Origin: Nitrososphaerota archaeon
GTDB lineage: Archaea > Thermoproteota > Nitrososphaeria > Nitrososphaerales > Nitrosopumilaceae
Assembly: GCA_021325595.1 (NCBI GenBank)
Contig: JAJPGX010000032.1
Location: forward strand, 1-36,462
DNA: 36,462 bases
Direction: 5' to 3'
A program made the position numbers and the translations under genes. The notes under the pieces were generated by a model. It ran no database searches. It had not been told where the DNA came from and saw only the letters and a list, made by a program, of their open reading frames with translations. This document shows positions 17,257-25,968 of the stretch, in pieces; the stretch's first letter is position 1; each line of letters opens with the position of its first letter.

Positions 17257-17276
17257 ATTGAATTGAAAAATTCAAT
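17257..17276. promoter_or_regulatory. perfect inverted repeat in the cobO / flavoprotein-cbiA divergent promoter
   Basis: ATTGAATT and AATTCAAT flank the 4-nt spacer GAAA, giving 8 of 8 matched bases per arm. The repeat lies 10-29 bp before the TTG start of the flavoprotein at 17286, just downstream of or overlapping its TATA-like TATAATA (17251-17257). That is a repressor-like position. The sequence is AT-rich, so chance is possible. Confidence 0.45.
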
Positions 17277-17285
17277 GACTGTATA

Positions 17286-18515
17286 TTGACTAAAAATTAT
17301 GATTATGACATAATAATTGTGGGTGGAGGTCCTGCTGGTTTATCTGCAGCATGGAGCGCATCACAAAAAGGTCTGCATGTTGCTGTACTTGAAAAAGATG
17401 AAGCAATAGGGCAAAATATCAGAACAAGCGGCGTAACTTGGATAAAAGAAGCCAGATCATTTGGTATTCCAAATGATTACTATAACGAAATTAGTAACTA
17501 TGCCTTTTATTCCCCAAGCAATTTTGTATTAAAAAAAACCAAAGAAGCTCAGGCCGCAGTATTAGACGTAAGAAGAACTTATCAATTTCTGGCATATCAA
17601 GCAGCAAGTAAAGGCGCAGATATTTTCCTGCGAACCAATGTTACCGATGTTATAAAAAATGAGAAAAACACCATATCTGGAGTAAAGGCAACTTCACTTA
17701 AAGAAGATCTGACTTTTAATGCTAAATTGGTAATTGACGCAAGTGGATTTTATTCAGTAATTGGAAAATTACTTGGCCTTGTTTCCTCATGGAAGAGATT
17801 TGGAGCAGGTGCTGAATACGAGGCGTACGTAGACAAGATTGATTCTGATACGTGGTATCTCATGGTAGGTTCACAATACTCTCCTGCAGGATACGCATGG
17901 ATATTTCCATTGGGGAAAAATAAAGTTAGAATAGGCGTTGGCGTTGGCAAACCTGAATCGCCAGCTGATGCAAGCAAGCTTTTGATTGAATTATTAGAAA
18001 AAAAACCAAAACCGCTAGATGGTCTTGGAAAAATAGTACCCATCGAATTTCATTATGGTTTGATACCAAATGAGGGTCTCAGGCAGTCAACAATTGATGA
18101 TGGCCTTATTCTGGTAGGAGACTCTGCAGGACAGGCAAATCCTCTTGTTCTTGAGGGTATACGATATGCAATTGAGTTTGGTAGACTGGCAGGAAAGAAA
18201 GGAGCAGAGGCAGTAATTGGCGGTGATACATCAAAACCATCGCTCAAGTCTTATGAAGATTCCATGAGAAAAGCCATAGGCTCTAAGATAGCTGCAGCAG
18301 TAAAGGTGCAACATAGATGGCTGAATCTAAGTGATCAAGAATGGGATAAGGAAATTGAAATAATAGATGAACTGTCCGCAGAAGAATTTCTTGATTTTAT
18401 CAAAGCAGATTTTGGAGTGTTTGATATGCTGCAACTTGCGACCAAACACCCAAAGCTGGCCATGAGACAGCTCTTTCAGATGATGAAAAATTCAAGAAAG
18501 GACGAAGCGAAATGA
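17286..18515 (+). CDS. FAD-dependent oxidoreductase of the geranylgeranyl reductase family, in the cobalamin locus
   Basis: 409-residue flavoprotein. The N-terminal Rossmann motif IIVGGGPAGLSAAWSA (Gly13-Gly18) is followed by an acidic residue binding ribose (VLEKDEAIG), and a later FAD motif lies in DDGLILVGDSAGQANPLVLEGIRYAIEFGRLAG. This is the architecture of the geranylgeranyl reductase/halogenase-like group. Archaeal relatives often reduce isoprenoid chains of membrane lipids. Its stop overlaps the cbiA start by 4 nt (ATGA), so it is co-translated with a corrin amidase. A cobalamin-linked reductase role is therefore a competing hypothesis. Start is TTG with a TATA-like box at about 17251-17257. 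Confidence 0.85.
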   Translation: MTKNYDYDIIIVGGGPAGLSAAWSASQKGLHVAVLEKDEAIGQNIRTSGVTWIKEARSFGIPNDYYNEISNYAFYSPSNFVLKKTKEAQAAVLDVRRTYQFLAYQAASKGADIFLRTNVTDVIKNEKNTISGVKATSLKEDLTFNAKLVIDASGFYSVIGKLLGLVSSWKRFGAGAEYEAYVDKIDSDTWYLMVGSQYSPAGYAWIFPLGKNKVRIGVGVGKPESPADASKLLIELLEKKPKPLDGLGKIVPIEFHYGLIPNEGLRQSTIDDGLILVGDSAGQANPLVLEGIRYAIEFGRLAGKKGAEAVIGGDTSKPSLKSYEDSMRKAIGSKIAAAVKVQHRWLNLSDQEWDKEIEIIDELSAEEFLDFIKADFGVFDMLQLATKHPKLAMRQLFQMMKNSRKDEAK

Positions 18516-19864
18516 AAATTCCTAGACTAGTACTTGCAGGTGCTACAAGCGGAGTAGGCAAGACATCTATAACTGCAGCAATAATTTATGGTCTTAAAAA
18601 AAGGGGATACTCGGTCCAGCCATTCAAGGTTGGGCCTGATTTTATAGATCCAAGCTACCTTTCCGCAATTTCAAATAGAGCCGCAAGGAACCTTGATGTT
18701 TGGCTAATGGGAAAAAATGGAGTTCTGAATAGCTTTGTACAGAATTCTGTTTCTGATGTATCAATCATAGAAGGAGTGATGGGATATTATGATGGATTTA
18801 GCGGCAAATCAAGTTTTGCAAGTACATATCATGTTGCATCACTTACAAGTTCTCCTGTAATTCTTGTCCTTGATGCAAGTAAAACTGCACGCTCTATTGC
18901 TGCAACTGCAATGGGATTTGCAAGTTTTGAAAAGAACTCTAGAATATGCGGTGTAATACTAAACAAGATTGGAAGCAAAAGACATGAGCAACTCTGCCGT
19001 GATGCCCTTGCCAAGACAAAACTATCCATATTAGGTGTGATTCCAAGAGATAACGATATACATCTGGAATCAAGGCATCTTGGATTGATTCCAGTACAAG
19101 AAAATATGTCACTTGATAAAAAAATCAAGTCAATTGCAAAATCACTATCTGAATTCATTGACATTGATAAAATAATTAGATTTTGTAATAGTGCACCTGT
19201 CTTACCATCAATTATCAGAACCAAGCACAAAAAGAAGCAAACCACAATATCTGTAGCACTTGATCAATCATTCAATTTTTATTATCAAGATAATCTTGAT
19301 TGCCTGAAAAGGGCTGGTGCAGAATTGAAGTTTTTCAGCCCAGTTTCTGACAAAAAGATACCTGCATGTGATGGAATCTATCTGGGAGGTGGATTTCCAG
19401 AAGTAAAAGGAGAACTACTCCGAAAAAACACACCGATGCTAAAATTGATAAAAAAATCTGCCGAAGACAACATTCCAATATATGCAGAATGTGGGGGATT
19501 GATGTATCTGACCAAATCAATAAGATACAAGGATGCAAAATTTAAGATGGTTGGGCTTTTTGATGCTGTAACAGTAATGGAACAAAAATTGAAACTAAAC
19601 TATACCAAGGCACGATCCAAGCCAAGTTCATTTTTGATAAAACCGCATAGCATTCAGGGACATGAATTTCATTACTCTCAATTGGATTTGGTATCAAGGG
19701 ATTCCAAGTTTGCATATGACTTGTCTGTTGGAATTGGAATCAAGGACAAAAAAGACGGGCTTGTTGCTTACAATACACTTGCATCATACATGCATCTTAA
19801 TTTTGAAACACCATCAATATCTGATGATTTTGTAAAGTCATGCATTTTGCATTCTAGAAAGTGA
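18512..19864 (+). CDS. cbiA: cobyrinate a,c-diamide synthase
   Basis: ATP- and glutamine-dependent amidation of the a and c carboxylates of cobyrinate. The N-terminal dethiobiotin-synthetase-like domain has the P-loop AGATSGVGKTSITAA (residues 9-23) and FKVGPDFIDPSYL. The C-terminal class I glutaminase domain has DGIYLGGGFPE and AECGGLMYLTKSI, with nucleophile Cys327, plus QGHEFHYS with the triad His. The 450 residues match the family. Start ATG overlaps the flavoprotein stop (ATGA), with an AAGGAC-like motif upstream. It is convergent with cbiC, the stops being 2 bp apart. Confidence 0.95.
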   Translation: MKIPRLVLAGATSGVGKTSITAAIIYGLKKRGYSVQPFKVGPDFIDPSYLSAISNRAARNLDVWLMGKNGVLNSFVQNSVSDVSIIEGVMGYYDGFSGKSSFASTYHVASLTSSPVILVLDASKTARSIAATAMGFASFEKNSRICGVILNKIGSKRHEQLCRDALAKTKLSILGVIPRDNDIHLESRHLGLIPVQENMSLDKKIKSIAKSLSEFIDIDKIIRFCNSAPVLPSIIRTKHKKKQTTISVALDQSFNFYYQDNLDCLKRAGAELKFFSPVSDKKIPACDGIYLGGGFPEVKGELLRKNTPMLKLIKKSAEDNIPIYAECGGLMYLTKSIRYKDAKFKMVGLFDAVTVMEQKLKLNYTKARSKPSSFLIKPHSIQGHEFHYSQLDLVSRDSKFAYDLSVGIGIKDKKDGLVAYNTLASYMHLNFETPSISDDFVKSCILHSRK

Positions 19865-19866
19865 TG

Positions 19867-20508
19867 TTATTGCTTGGAATTTTTTGCAGATAATATTTTA
19901 AAAAGTGCATTAATAATTGCAGATGCACATGGACTTCCACCCTTTCTGCCAATGTTTGTGATATATGGAATATCTGTACCGCGAAGATCATCTTTTGATT
20001 CTGCAGCGCATACAAACCCTACTGGAATACCAACAACCAATGCTGGTGCTGTTACACTTTCTTTTATCATCTGTATTACTTCCAAAAGTGCAGTAGGTGC
20101 ATTGCCTACAGCAACTATTCCGCCATTCATCTGTTTTGCAGCCATCCTCATTGCGGTCTGAGCTCTAGTCTTGTTTAGCTTTTTTGCTTCTTCTACAACC
20201 TTTGTGTCTGATATGCTACATATCACTTGGTTTCCAAATCTCTGTAGGTTATCCTTGTTTAATCCCCCGATGACGCCGTTTACATCTACAATTATGTTAC
20301 AGCCTTTTTGCAATGCATCAATCCCGTTTTTTATTGCATCTTTGTGAAAGACTATTTTTCCATCTCTTGCAAAATCAAAATCTGCTGTAGAATGAATCAC
20401 TCTTTTGACTATGATCCACTCCTCAGGTGAATATGAATGAGGGCCAATCTCACTGTCGATTATTTCCATGCTCTTGTCCTCAATCGACTGTCCCTTTTGA
20501 GTAATCAT
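19867..20508 (-). CDS. cbiC: precorrin-8X / cobalt-precorrin-8 methylmutase
   Basis: Catalyses the 1,5-sigmatropic methyl shift from C11 to C12 that forms (cobalt-)hydrogenobyrinate. The 213-residue protein has VKRVIHSTADFDF with the catalytic His39, VDVNGVIGGL, NKTRAQTAMRM, GGIVAVGNAPTALL and VVGIPVGFVCAAESKDDL, all diagnostic. It is the last gene of the minus-strand cbiD-cbiG-cbiX-cbiC run. Its ATG overlaps the cbiX stop by 4 nt and is preceded by a strong Shine-Dalgarno GGAGGT. Confidence 0.95.
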   Translation of the reverse strand: MITQKGQSIEDKSMEIIDSEIGPHSYSPEEWIIVKRVIHSTADFDFARDGKIVFHKDAIKNGIDALQKGCNIIVDVNGVIGGLNKDNLQRFGNQVICSISDTKVVEEAKKLNKTRAQTAMRMAAKQMNGGIVAVGNAPTALLEVIQMIKESVTAPALVVGIPVGFVCAAESKDDLRGTDIPYITNIGRKGGSPCASAIINALFKILSAKNSKQ

Positions 20509-21251
20509 GATTCAACCTCCCTTGCTCTCTCAATTATCAAGTCAATCATTTTCTCATCTACTCCTATGTGCTTTGTAATGAGAACTTTTTTTAAATTGTG
20601 CTTTTCAAGTGCAGGTTTAAGGTCCGTGTTGATATCTGTTTTTACATGTGCACCCTCATGTAAAAAATAAAACACTATGACTAGAACATCTGGATCTCTT
20701 TTCTTGCATATCTCTACTCCATGTTCAATGTTTGGCTCTTCAATCTCTAGAAAACAAAAATCTACATTTCTATATGACTTGCTTAGCTCATCTGTTACAT
20801 ATTTTATCGAGATCTTTGCATTGGGATCCATGCTGCCATGACCAATTACTAGAACATCTATCTCATTTTCTGGAAGTGTTATTCCATCTTTTTCAAGTGC
20901 TGATCTTATCCTGTTTTTAACAAGCTCCACTAGTGTTATGTGCATGGACATTGGTTTTGTTACAAGAAACTTTACCTTTGTATTTGCTTGATATTTCATT
21001 ACCTCAGTTACTGCAGCCTTTACCTTTTTGCCAGGATATAGAAAATATGGCACTATGGTAAGTGAATCTAAATTATGTTGAAGGCATTTTTTTATTCCAT
21101 CTTCTATGTATGGAGGCCGCACTTCCAAAAAGCAATATTCAGCATAATCATAATTGCCCTTTTCTCTTGCTTTCTTGGATATTATCTCCAACTCCTCTTC
21201 TGACTCTCTTTCCTTGCTTCCTCTATCTATTAGTAACAATCCACGTTTCAA
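20505..21251 (-). CDS. cbiX: sirohydrochlorin cobaltochelatase CbiX, two-domain form with degenerate N-half
   Basis: Inserts cobalt into sirohydrochlorin. The 248-residue protein is two CbiX-like repeats. The C-terminal half keeps both metal/catalytic histidines, His138 in VLVIGHGSMD and His202 in FYFLHEGAHVKTDI. At matching positions the N-terminal half has Arg10 (LLLIDRGSKE) and Lys76 (YFLYPGKKVKAA), so it is probably non-catalytic. Start is TTG at 21251, overlapping the cbiG stop by 4 nt (TTGA), with an AAGGAGAT ribosome binding site just upstream. A related ferro- or nickel-chelatase role is possible, but the operon strongly favours cobalt. Confidence 0.88.
   Translation of the reverse strand: MKRGLLLIDRGSKERESEEELEIISKKAREKGNYDYAEYCFLEVRPPYIEDGIKKCLQHNLDSLTIVPYFLYPGKKVKAAVTEVMKYQANTKVKFLVTKPMSMHITLVELVKNRIRSALEKDGITLPENEIDVLVIGHGSMDPNAKISIKYVTDELSKSYRNVDFCFLEIEEPNIEHGVEICKKRDPDVLVIVFYFLHEGAHVKTDINTDLKPALEKHNLKKVLITKHIGVDEKMIDLIIERAREVES
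20515..20520 (-). promoter_or_regulatory. strong Shine-Dalgarno site of cbiC
   Basis: GGAGGT on the minus strand, 6 nt before the cbiC ATG (20508). It lies inside the end of cbiX and fixes the cbiC start. It contrasts with the leaderless first genes in this genome. Confidence 0.75.
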
Positions 21252-22312
21252 CTTGATCTCCTTGCTATGGCAATTGTAAGATTTGGAGGGAACTTGTGTT
21301 TTTGAACAATCAATTCCCCGCCTGAGGCCTTTATGGCTGCTGCTTCTGATACACTTGGTGTGCCCTCAAACGTTTGCACTACATCTGAGGGATTAGGTAT
21401 GATAATTGTCGCAAGTGTCTCCTTTTCAAAATACTCTATTGGTATATTAGTCTCCTCTGATAGTTCCTGTAATCCCTTGACATCTGACTCTTTTTTTATT
21501 GATGCAAATTTTGCAATGGATTTTGGGCTGAGCTTAAACTTGGATAGACAAAAGTTCATACCTTCCTTTATGGTTTCTTTTGTAGTGTCCCAGTGCAGTC
21601 CTATGCCAACTGTCAGAGTCTTTGGTCTATAAACTACGGCCTGTTCCAAAATTTTCTTGTCCTCTATAATTTTATCAGTTATTATTAGAAATCCCTTACA
21701 ATCAGACTGTACCAGATCATTCAATGTATTGTAAATATGTACATTTTTTGGCAATTCTTTTTTTGGGCTCCACCAGTCTTTTTCTCCTGCATCTTGAAAT
21801 ACGCCAATTTTTTCTTCATTTACCATAAAGGCGCTCACCTTGGTTACGTTGGTATGATCATCTATAATCCAACCAAATTCCTTTCCAACCAAATCTACTG
21901 GAATGGTTTTGTTCACATCTGCTGCTGTGGTTATAACAGGAGTTGCATGTAGGGCATCGGATATCTTTTCAGTAAGCTCATTTGCTCCACCCAAGTGGCC
22001 TGAAAGAGTACTTATGACAAACTTTGCTGTATCATCTATTACTACAACTGCCGGGTCTGTTTTTTTGTCTTTTAGGTGGGGGGCAATTAATCTTATAACA
22101 GCACCAAGTGAGAATATGCATATCATTGCATCATAACTTGAAAACAACTCCTTTACTTTGGATGTGGTGGTTTCCTCAAACCATCGTATCTGTGAATCAT
22201 TATTGGAGAGCTTTGAAGGGGCAAATATCTCCCAAGATGTAAAGTGTTTTTTTAGTAAAGTTGCTATGTTTATACCGTTTTTAGTTATTGCAAGTATGGC
22301 TGTCTTGTCCAA
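21248..22312 (-). CDS. cbiG: cobalt-precorrin-5A hydrolase
   Basis: Opens the delta-lactone of cobalt-precorrin-5A and releases acetaldehyde, the ring-contraction step of the anaerobic pathway. The 354-residue protein has the N-terminal domain with ICIFSLGAVIRLIAPHLKDKKTDPAVVVID and FVISTLSGHLGGANELTEKI. A linker follows, then the C-terminal CbiG domain (LTVGIGLHWDTTKETI, ASIKKESDVKGLQEL, PSVSEAAAIKASGG). Start is TTG at 22312, 5 bp after the cbiD stop. It is in line with cbiX and cbiC. Confidence 0.94.
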   Translation of the reverse strand: MDKTAILAITKNGINIATLLKKHFTSWEIFAPSKLSNNDSQIRWFEETTTSKVKELFSSYDAMICIFSLGAVIRLIAPHLKDKKTDPAVVVIDDTAKFVISTLSGHLGGANELTEKISDALHATPVITTAADVNKTIPVDLVGKEFGWIIDDHTNVTKVSAFMVNEEKIGVFQDAGEKDWWSPKKELPKNVHIYNTLNDLVQSDCKGFLIITDKIIEDKKILEQAVVYRPKTLTVGIGLHWDTTKETIKEGMNFCLSKFKLSPKSIAKFASIKKESDVKGLQELSEETNIPIEYFEKETLATIIIPNPSDVVQTFEGTPSVSEAAAIKASGGELIVQKHKFPPNLTIAIARRSS

Positions 22313-22317
22313 GATCT

Positions 22318-23436
22318 CTAATTTTTTGCGCTCTCAAGATATTTGTTACTCTTTGGAAATAATCCTATGACATTTCCATCAAAATCAAACATTATTACCT
22401 CAATCTTGAATTTGTTATCAGAATGCTTTCCAAGTTGGGTGGCAACTTCAGAACAAACCATGTCAAAAAAGCCAAGAACCTTTTTTTCATTTATTATCTC
22501 AAAGACATGCCTTGCGGTATTTGCCTCCCTGATTTGTTTTACTACATCCTCAGGTGCCCTGCACTTTAGGGCTATGCCGGCAAGAAACTCCATGTCCACC
22601 TTTGATCCTTTTACATGGGTTTGCTTTACTCCCATGCCCATCTTTGTTAGTTTTCCGATAAATCCTGCAACATATGCCATCTTGATTCCTTTCTTTGCAC
22701 ACTGCTGTACAGTATATCCAGAAAAGTCACCCATCTGTACAAAGCAATGATCGGGAAGATCAATTATCTTTCTTGAAAAATCCTCGCTTCTTCCTCCGGT
22801 TGTTAATACTACAGTATCATTTCCCATTGCCAAAGTAACATCGATGCTCTGCCTAATTGATGCCGCAAAAGATGCTGTAGAATATGGTATTACAATTCCG
22901 CTTGTTCCTAGAATGGAAATTCCACCAATGATTCCAAGCCTTGGGTTATCTGTCTTAATTGCAAGTTCTTTTCCCTTTGGAACGGATATTGTTACTTTGA
23001 TTCCTTTTTTTACAAGAAGGTCTTTTGCTATCTCTAAAATATTTTCCCGTATCATTTTTTTGGGTGTGGGGTTTATTGCGGCAGAACCTATCTCAAGTCC
23101 AAGTCCGGGTTTTGTAACCCTGCCAACTCCTTCTGCTCCGTCAATTTCTATCTCTCCTTGTTTTTCATTCAGGGAAACATTTGTTATTATTTCTGCACCA
23201 TGTGTTACATCTGGATCATCGCCGCCGTCTTTTATTACGGAACATGTGGAACTTTGCGAATCAAAAACACAACTCTCAATTTTTATTCTAATTTGTGATT
23301 TTTTTGGCAGTGCTACATCTACAAAATCTATCTTTTTTTGATTCAATATGGCAAGAACTGCAGCCTTTGCACCAGCAGTAGCGCATGTACCTGTGGTAAA
23401 ACCTGTCCGTAACTTTTCTTTTGTTTTATTTTCCAC
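22318..23436 (-). CDS. cbiD: cobalt-precorrin-5B C1-methyltransferase
   Basis: SAM-dependent methylation at C1 of the contracted corrin ring. The 372-residue protein begins with the family signature LRTGFTTGTCATAGAKAA. It then has GGDDPDVTHGAEI, GAEGVGRVTKPGL, GGISILGTSGIV, TTGGRSE and MGDFSGYTVQQCAKKGI. Start is GTG at 23434-23436. GTATTAATCC at 23457-23466 is centred 26 bp upstream, pointing to a leaderless mRNA, so this gene probably opens the cbiD-G-X-C operon. The J-protein gene lies upstream in the same direction, 40 bp away. Confidence 0.95.
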   Translation of the reverse strand: MENKTKEKLRTGFTTGTCATAGAKAAVLAILNQKKIDFVDVALPKKSQIRIKIESCVFDSQSSTCSVIKDGGDDPDVTHGAEIITNVSLNEKQGEIEIDGAEGVGRVTKPGLGLEIGSAAINPTPKKMIRENILEIAKDLLVKKGIKVTISVPKGKELAIKTDNPRLGIIGGISILGTSGIVIPYSTASFAASIRQSIDVTLAMGNDTVVLTTGGRSEDFSRKIIDLPDHCFVQMGDFSGYTVQQCAKKGIKMAYVAGFIGKLTKMGMGVKQTHVKGSKVDMEFLAGIALKCRAPEDVVKQIREANTARHVFEIINEKKVLGFFDMVCSEVATQLGKHSDNKFKIEVIMFDFDGNVIGLFPKSNKYLESAKN

Positions 23437-23456
23437 ACAGATAATTTGTTTTCTTG

Positions 23457-23466
23457 TGTATTAATC
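23457..23466 (-). promoter_or_regulatory. TATA-like promoter of the cbiD-cbiG-cbiX-cbiC operon
   Basis: On the minus strand GGATTAATAC, centred near 23462, lies 26 bp before the cbiD GTG start at 23436. This is the spacing expected for a leaderless archaeal transcript. Confidence 0.45.
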
Positions 23467-23476
23467 CGTTATTGGA

Positions 23477-23914
23477 TCACTTGAAGATGGATGCCAAAAC
23501 TATCCAAATCGCAATGGCTGCCAGTCCTCCATATAATATCAGGTGTATACTCATAGGTGAGCCCTCCTTTTCTTGATTGTGCTCATAAGTGCTACTCACT
23601 TTGGCACCAAACTCTTGTCTAAACGAGGAAAAATCTGGACCAAAATGAAACTCGTCGCTTTTTTCATATTTTTTCCAAAACTCTGTATACTTTGTTGCTA
23701 CCTCTGATTCTGAAATCTTGCTCTTGCTCTTTTCTTCCTGCCTTAGCTTTTGATAAGCCTCTGAAATTTTTTTGAATTTCTCACTATCGCTTTCTTTGTT
23801 TCTGTCTGGGTGATATCTCAAGGAAAGCTGTCTGTATGCGTTTTTTATCTCCTTTTGAGACGCTCCGGGTTTTATGCCCAGTATGTGGTAGCAATCAGCT
23901 ATATTCAAGTACAA
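23477..23914 (-). CDS. membrane-anchored J-domain protein (DnaJ type III)
   Basis: 145 residues. An N-terminal J domain (residues 6-65: [30 protein letters not shown], with the HPD triad at 35-37) is followed by a charged linker. A single C-terminal membrane helix spans about 121-143 ([22 protein letters not shown]). There is no Gly/Phe region, zinc finger or client domain, so it should only recruit and stimulate Hsp70 (DnaK) at the membrane. With a C-terminal anchor the J domain faces the cytoplasm. It is divergent from the SDR gene and upstream of cbiD on the same strand. I infer no cobalamin role. Confidence 0.9.
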   Translation of the reverse strand: MYLNIADCYHILGIKPGASQKEIKNAYRQLSLRYHPDRNKESDSEKFKKISEAYQKLRQEEKSKSKISESEVATKYTEFWKKYEKSDEFHFGPDFSSFRQEFGAKVSSTYEHNQEKEGSPMSIHLILYGGLAAIAIWIVLASIFK

Positions 23915-23966
23915 ATATGATTATACCAGGACCAAAATTAATTTGTCGGGAAAATTCTTGCCTAGT

Positions 23967-24818
23967 ATGAATAGAACTGTAATAATAACTGGAGCAAATG
24001 GGTTTGTTGGGAAAAATGTTGGAAAAATACTGTCTCAAAATGGATTTAAGGTAACAGGCATTGTACGCAAAGGACGTATAACTTTTGGAAGGACAATTCT
24101 ATCAAAGGAGCTCTCTGAAAGTAACTTGTCACAAAAGATCAAGGAAGCTGATGCATTGCTTCATTTCATAGGAAAGGGAGAGCAAACAGTAGAATCAGAC
24201 TATCAAAAAATAAACGTTGACCTTACTAGAAATGCAATTTTGCTTTGCAAACAATCTGGGATAAAAAAAATTGTTTACATAAGTGGTCTAGGTGTTAACT
24301 CCAAAACAACACTAGGGTATTTTATTTCAAAATACAAGGCAGAGCAAGAAATAATACATTCTGGACTTGATTATACTATATTCCGATCATCATACATAAT
24401 TGGTACTGATGACGCTCTATCGCAGAACTTGCAAGAACAAATCAAGAAAGGCATAATCATGATACCAGGTTCGGGAAACTATCGCATCCAACCAATTTTC
24501 ATTGGTGATGTGGCAAAGATTATCATAAAATCAATCACTTCAAAGTCATTCTCAAATAAAATACTTGATCTGGTTGGGCCTCAAACTGTACGATACAGTC
24601 AGTTCGTAAAGAACTTTGTAGGTAGGAGAACCAGAATAAAGAAAATTGATTTTGAAGAGGCATTCCATGACGCTCTTCATAACAATGGATACTTTGGTAT
24701 AGATGATCTGAGCATTTTAGTGGGAGATTACATAGGAGACCACAAAAAACTTGAAACACTTGCAAAAATGAGATTTACTAGATATAAAGAAGTTTTAAAG
24801 TCCAGAAGCCTTTCTTAA
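23967..24818 (+). CDS. NAD(P)-dependent epimerase/dehydratase-like protein (atypical SDR, NDUFA9-like)
   Basis: 283-residue Rossmann-fold protein. [22 protein letters not shown] has the GxxGxxG dinucleotide motif at the very N-terminus. [13 protein letters not shown] and the Tyr/Lys region [13 protein letters not shown] follow, then FRSSYIIG and [12 protein letters not shown]. This pattern suits atypical SDRs related to NDUFA9 and NmrA-like proteins. Substrate unknown. An in-frame TTG at 23943 would add 8 residues; I prefer ATG 23967 because AATTAATT lies about 26 bp upstream and the Rossmann strand then starts normally. Its 3' end overlaps the convergent metK gene by 24 bp. Confidence 0.82.
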   Translation: MNRTVIITGANGFVGKNVGKILSQNGFKVTGIVRKGRITFGRTILSKELSESNLSQKIKEADALLHFIGKGEQTVESDYQKINVDLTRNAILLCKQSGIKKIVYISGLGVNSKTTLGYFISKYKAEQEIIHSGLDYTIFRSSYIIGTDDALSQNLQEQIKKGIIMIPGSGNYRIQPIFIGDVAKIIIKSITSKSFSNKILDLVGPQTVRYSQFVKNFVGRRTRIKKIDFEEAFHDALHNNGYFGIDDLSILVGDYIGDHKKLETLAKMRFTRYKEVLKSRSLS

Positions 24819-25958
24819 TGTATCTGCCTTGTCAGTTTTTTCCCAAGTGAATTCTGCCTCATTTCTTCCAAAGTGTCCATATGCTGCAGTCTTTCGATAG
24901 ATTGGGTTTTTTAATTTCAATTGAGATACAATGGCAGAAGGCCTAAGATCAAAGTTTTTTCTAACTATATTTTCAATCTCCTCTTCTGGAATCTTGCTTG
25001 TCTCAAACGTATTTACCATTAAAGAGATAGGCTCTGCAACACCAATTGCATATGCTACTTGGACTTCGCATTTATCGGCAAGCCCTGCGGCTACAATATT
25101 TTTTGCTACATATCTACACATGTAGCAAGCTGACCTGTCTACTTTTGATGGATCCTTTCCTGAAAATGCTCCACCGCCATGTCTTCCCATTCCTCCATAT
25201 GTATCCACAATTATCTTTCTTCCAGTAAGCCCTGCATCACCTGGAGGACCTCCTATGACAAATCTTCCTGTTGGATTGATGTGAATCTTTATTTTATCAT
25301 TCCAGAGATTTCCTAAAACTGGCTTGATCACTTTATCTATGATCTGATTTTTTATCTCTCCATTAGAAACCTCCTCTGAATGCTGTGTGGATATCACTAT
25401 TGCTTCTACACTTTTTGGCTTGCCATTTTCGTATTCCACTGTAACTTGGGACTTTCCATCAGGTCTTGCCCATGGCAATTCCTTTTTCTTTCTTGCTTCT
25501 GAAAGACGCTTTGTTAATTTATGAGCAAGTAAAATTGGCATGGGCATTAATTCTTGGGTTTCATTTGTGGCATATCCAAACATTAATCCTTGGTCTCCGG
25601 CACCTTGATCCTTGTTGTCAGTAGCAGTAACCCCTTGTGATATGTCAGGGCTCTGTGCATGTAATGATACCAAGACACTGCAGGAATCTGCATCAAAGCC
25701 ATACTGTGGATTGTCATAACCAATCTCTCTGATGGTTTTTCTTACTATATCCTGGATGTCAAATTTTGCCTTTGATGTTACTTCACCTGCCACTAGAACT
25801 ATACCAGTTGTTGTCAGAGTTTCCACAGCAACTCTAGAGTCTGGATCTTGTTTTAGATATTCATCTAATATTGCATCAGAGATTTGATCACAGATTTTGT
25901 CAGGATGTCCTTCTGTTACAGATTCTGAAGTGAAAAGGTATCTTCTACCTGCAGTCAT
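24795..25958 (-). CDS. metK: S-adenosylmethionine synthetase, bacterial/eukaryotic MetK type
   Basis: Makes SAM from methionine and ATP. The 387-residue protein carries the bacterial/eukaryotic-type signatures: [85 protein letters not shown]. The divergent archaeal MAT family lacks this pattern. Start ATG at 25958 lies 10 bp after the Lsm stop on the same strand, so the two are probably co-transcribed. SAM supply fits the neighbouring corrin methyltransferase genes but is a housekeeping need anyway. Confidence 0.95.
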   Translation of the reverse strand: MTAGRRYLFTSESVTEGHPDKICDQISDAILDEYLKQDPDSRVAVETLTTTGIVLVAGEVTSKAKFDIQDIVRKTIREIGYDNPQYGFDADSCSVLVSLHAQSPDISQGVTATDNKDQGAGDQGLMFGYATNETQELMPMPILLAHKLTKRLSEARKKKELPWARPDGKSQVTVEYENGKPKSVEAIVISTQHSEEVSNGEIKNQIIDKVIKPVLGNLWNDKIKIHINPTGRFVIGGPPGDAGLTGRKIIVDTYGGMGRHGGGAFSGKDPSKVDRSACYMCRYVAKNIVAAGLADKCEVQVAYAIGVAEPISLMVNTFETSKIPEEEIENIVRKNFDLRPSAIVSQLKLKNPIYRKTAAYGHFGRNEAEFTWEKTDKADTLRKASGL

Positions 25959-25968
25959 AACTATACAC

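Noticed and set aside
17192-17275. 28-residue N-terminal extension of CobO from the ATG at 17275
   Set aside because: Residues are Cys/Trp/Tyr-rich and unlike the family. GTG 17191 gives the normal length, and the extension would run through the putative CobO promoter and part of the divergent regulatory region.
16628-17286. Cobalamin riboswitch upstream of the cob genes
   Set aside because: Leaders are too short (leaderless starts), no B12-box-like sequence is seen, and such riboswitches are not established in archaea.
22844-23341. 165-residue plus-strand open frame opposite cbiD
   Set aside because: Antisense to the strongly conserved cbiD frame, serine/proline/isoleucine-rich as expected for a mirror frame, with no recognisable domain.
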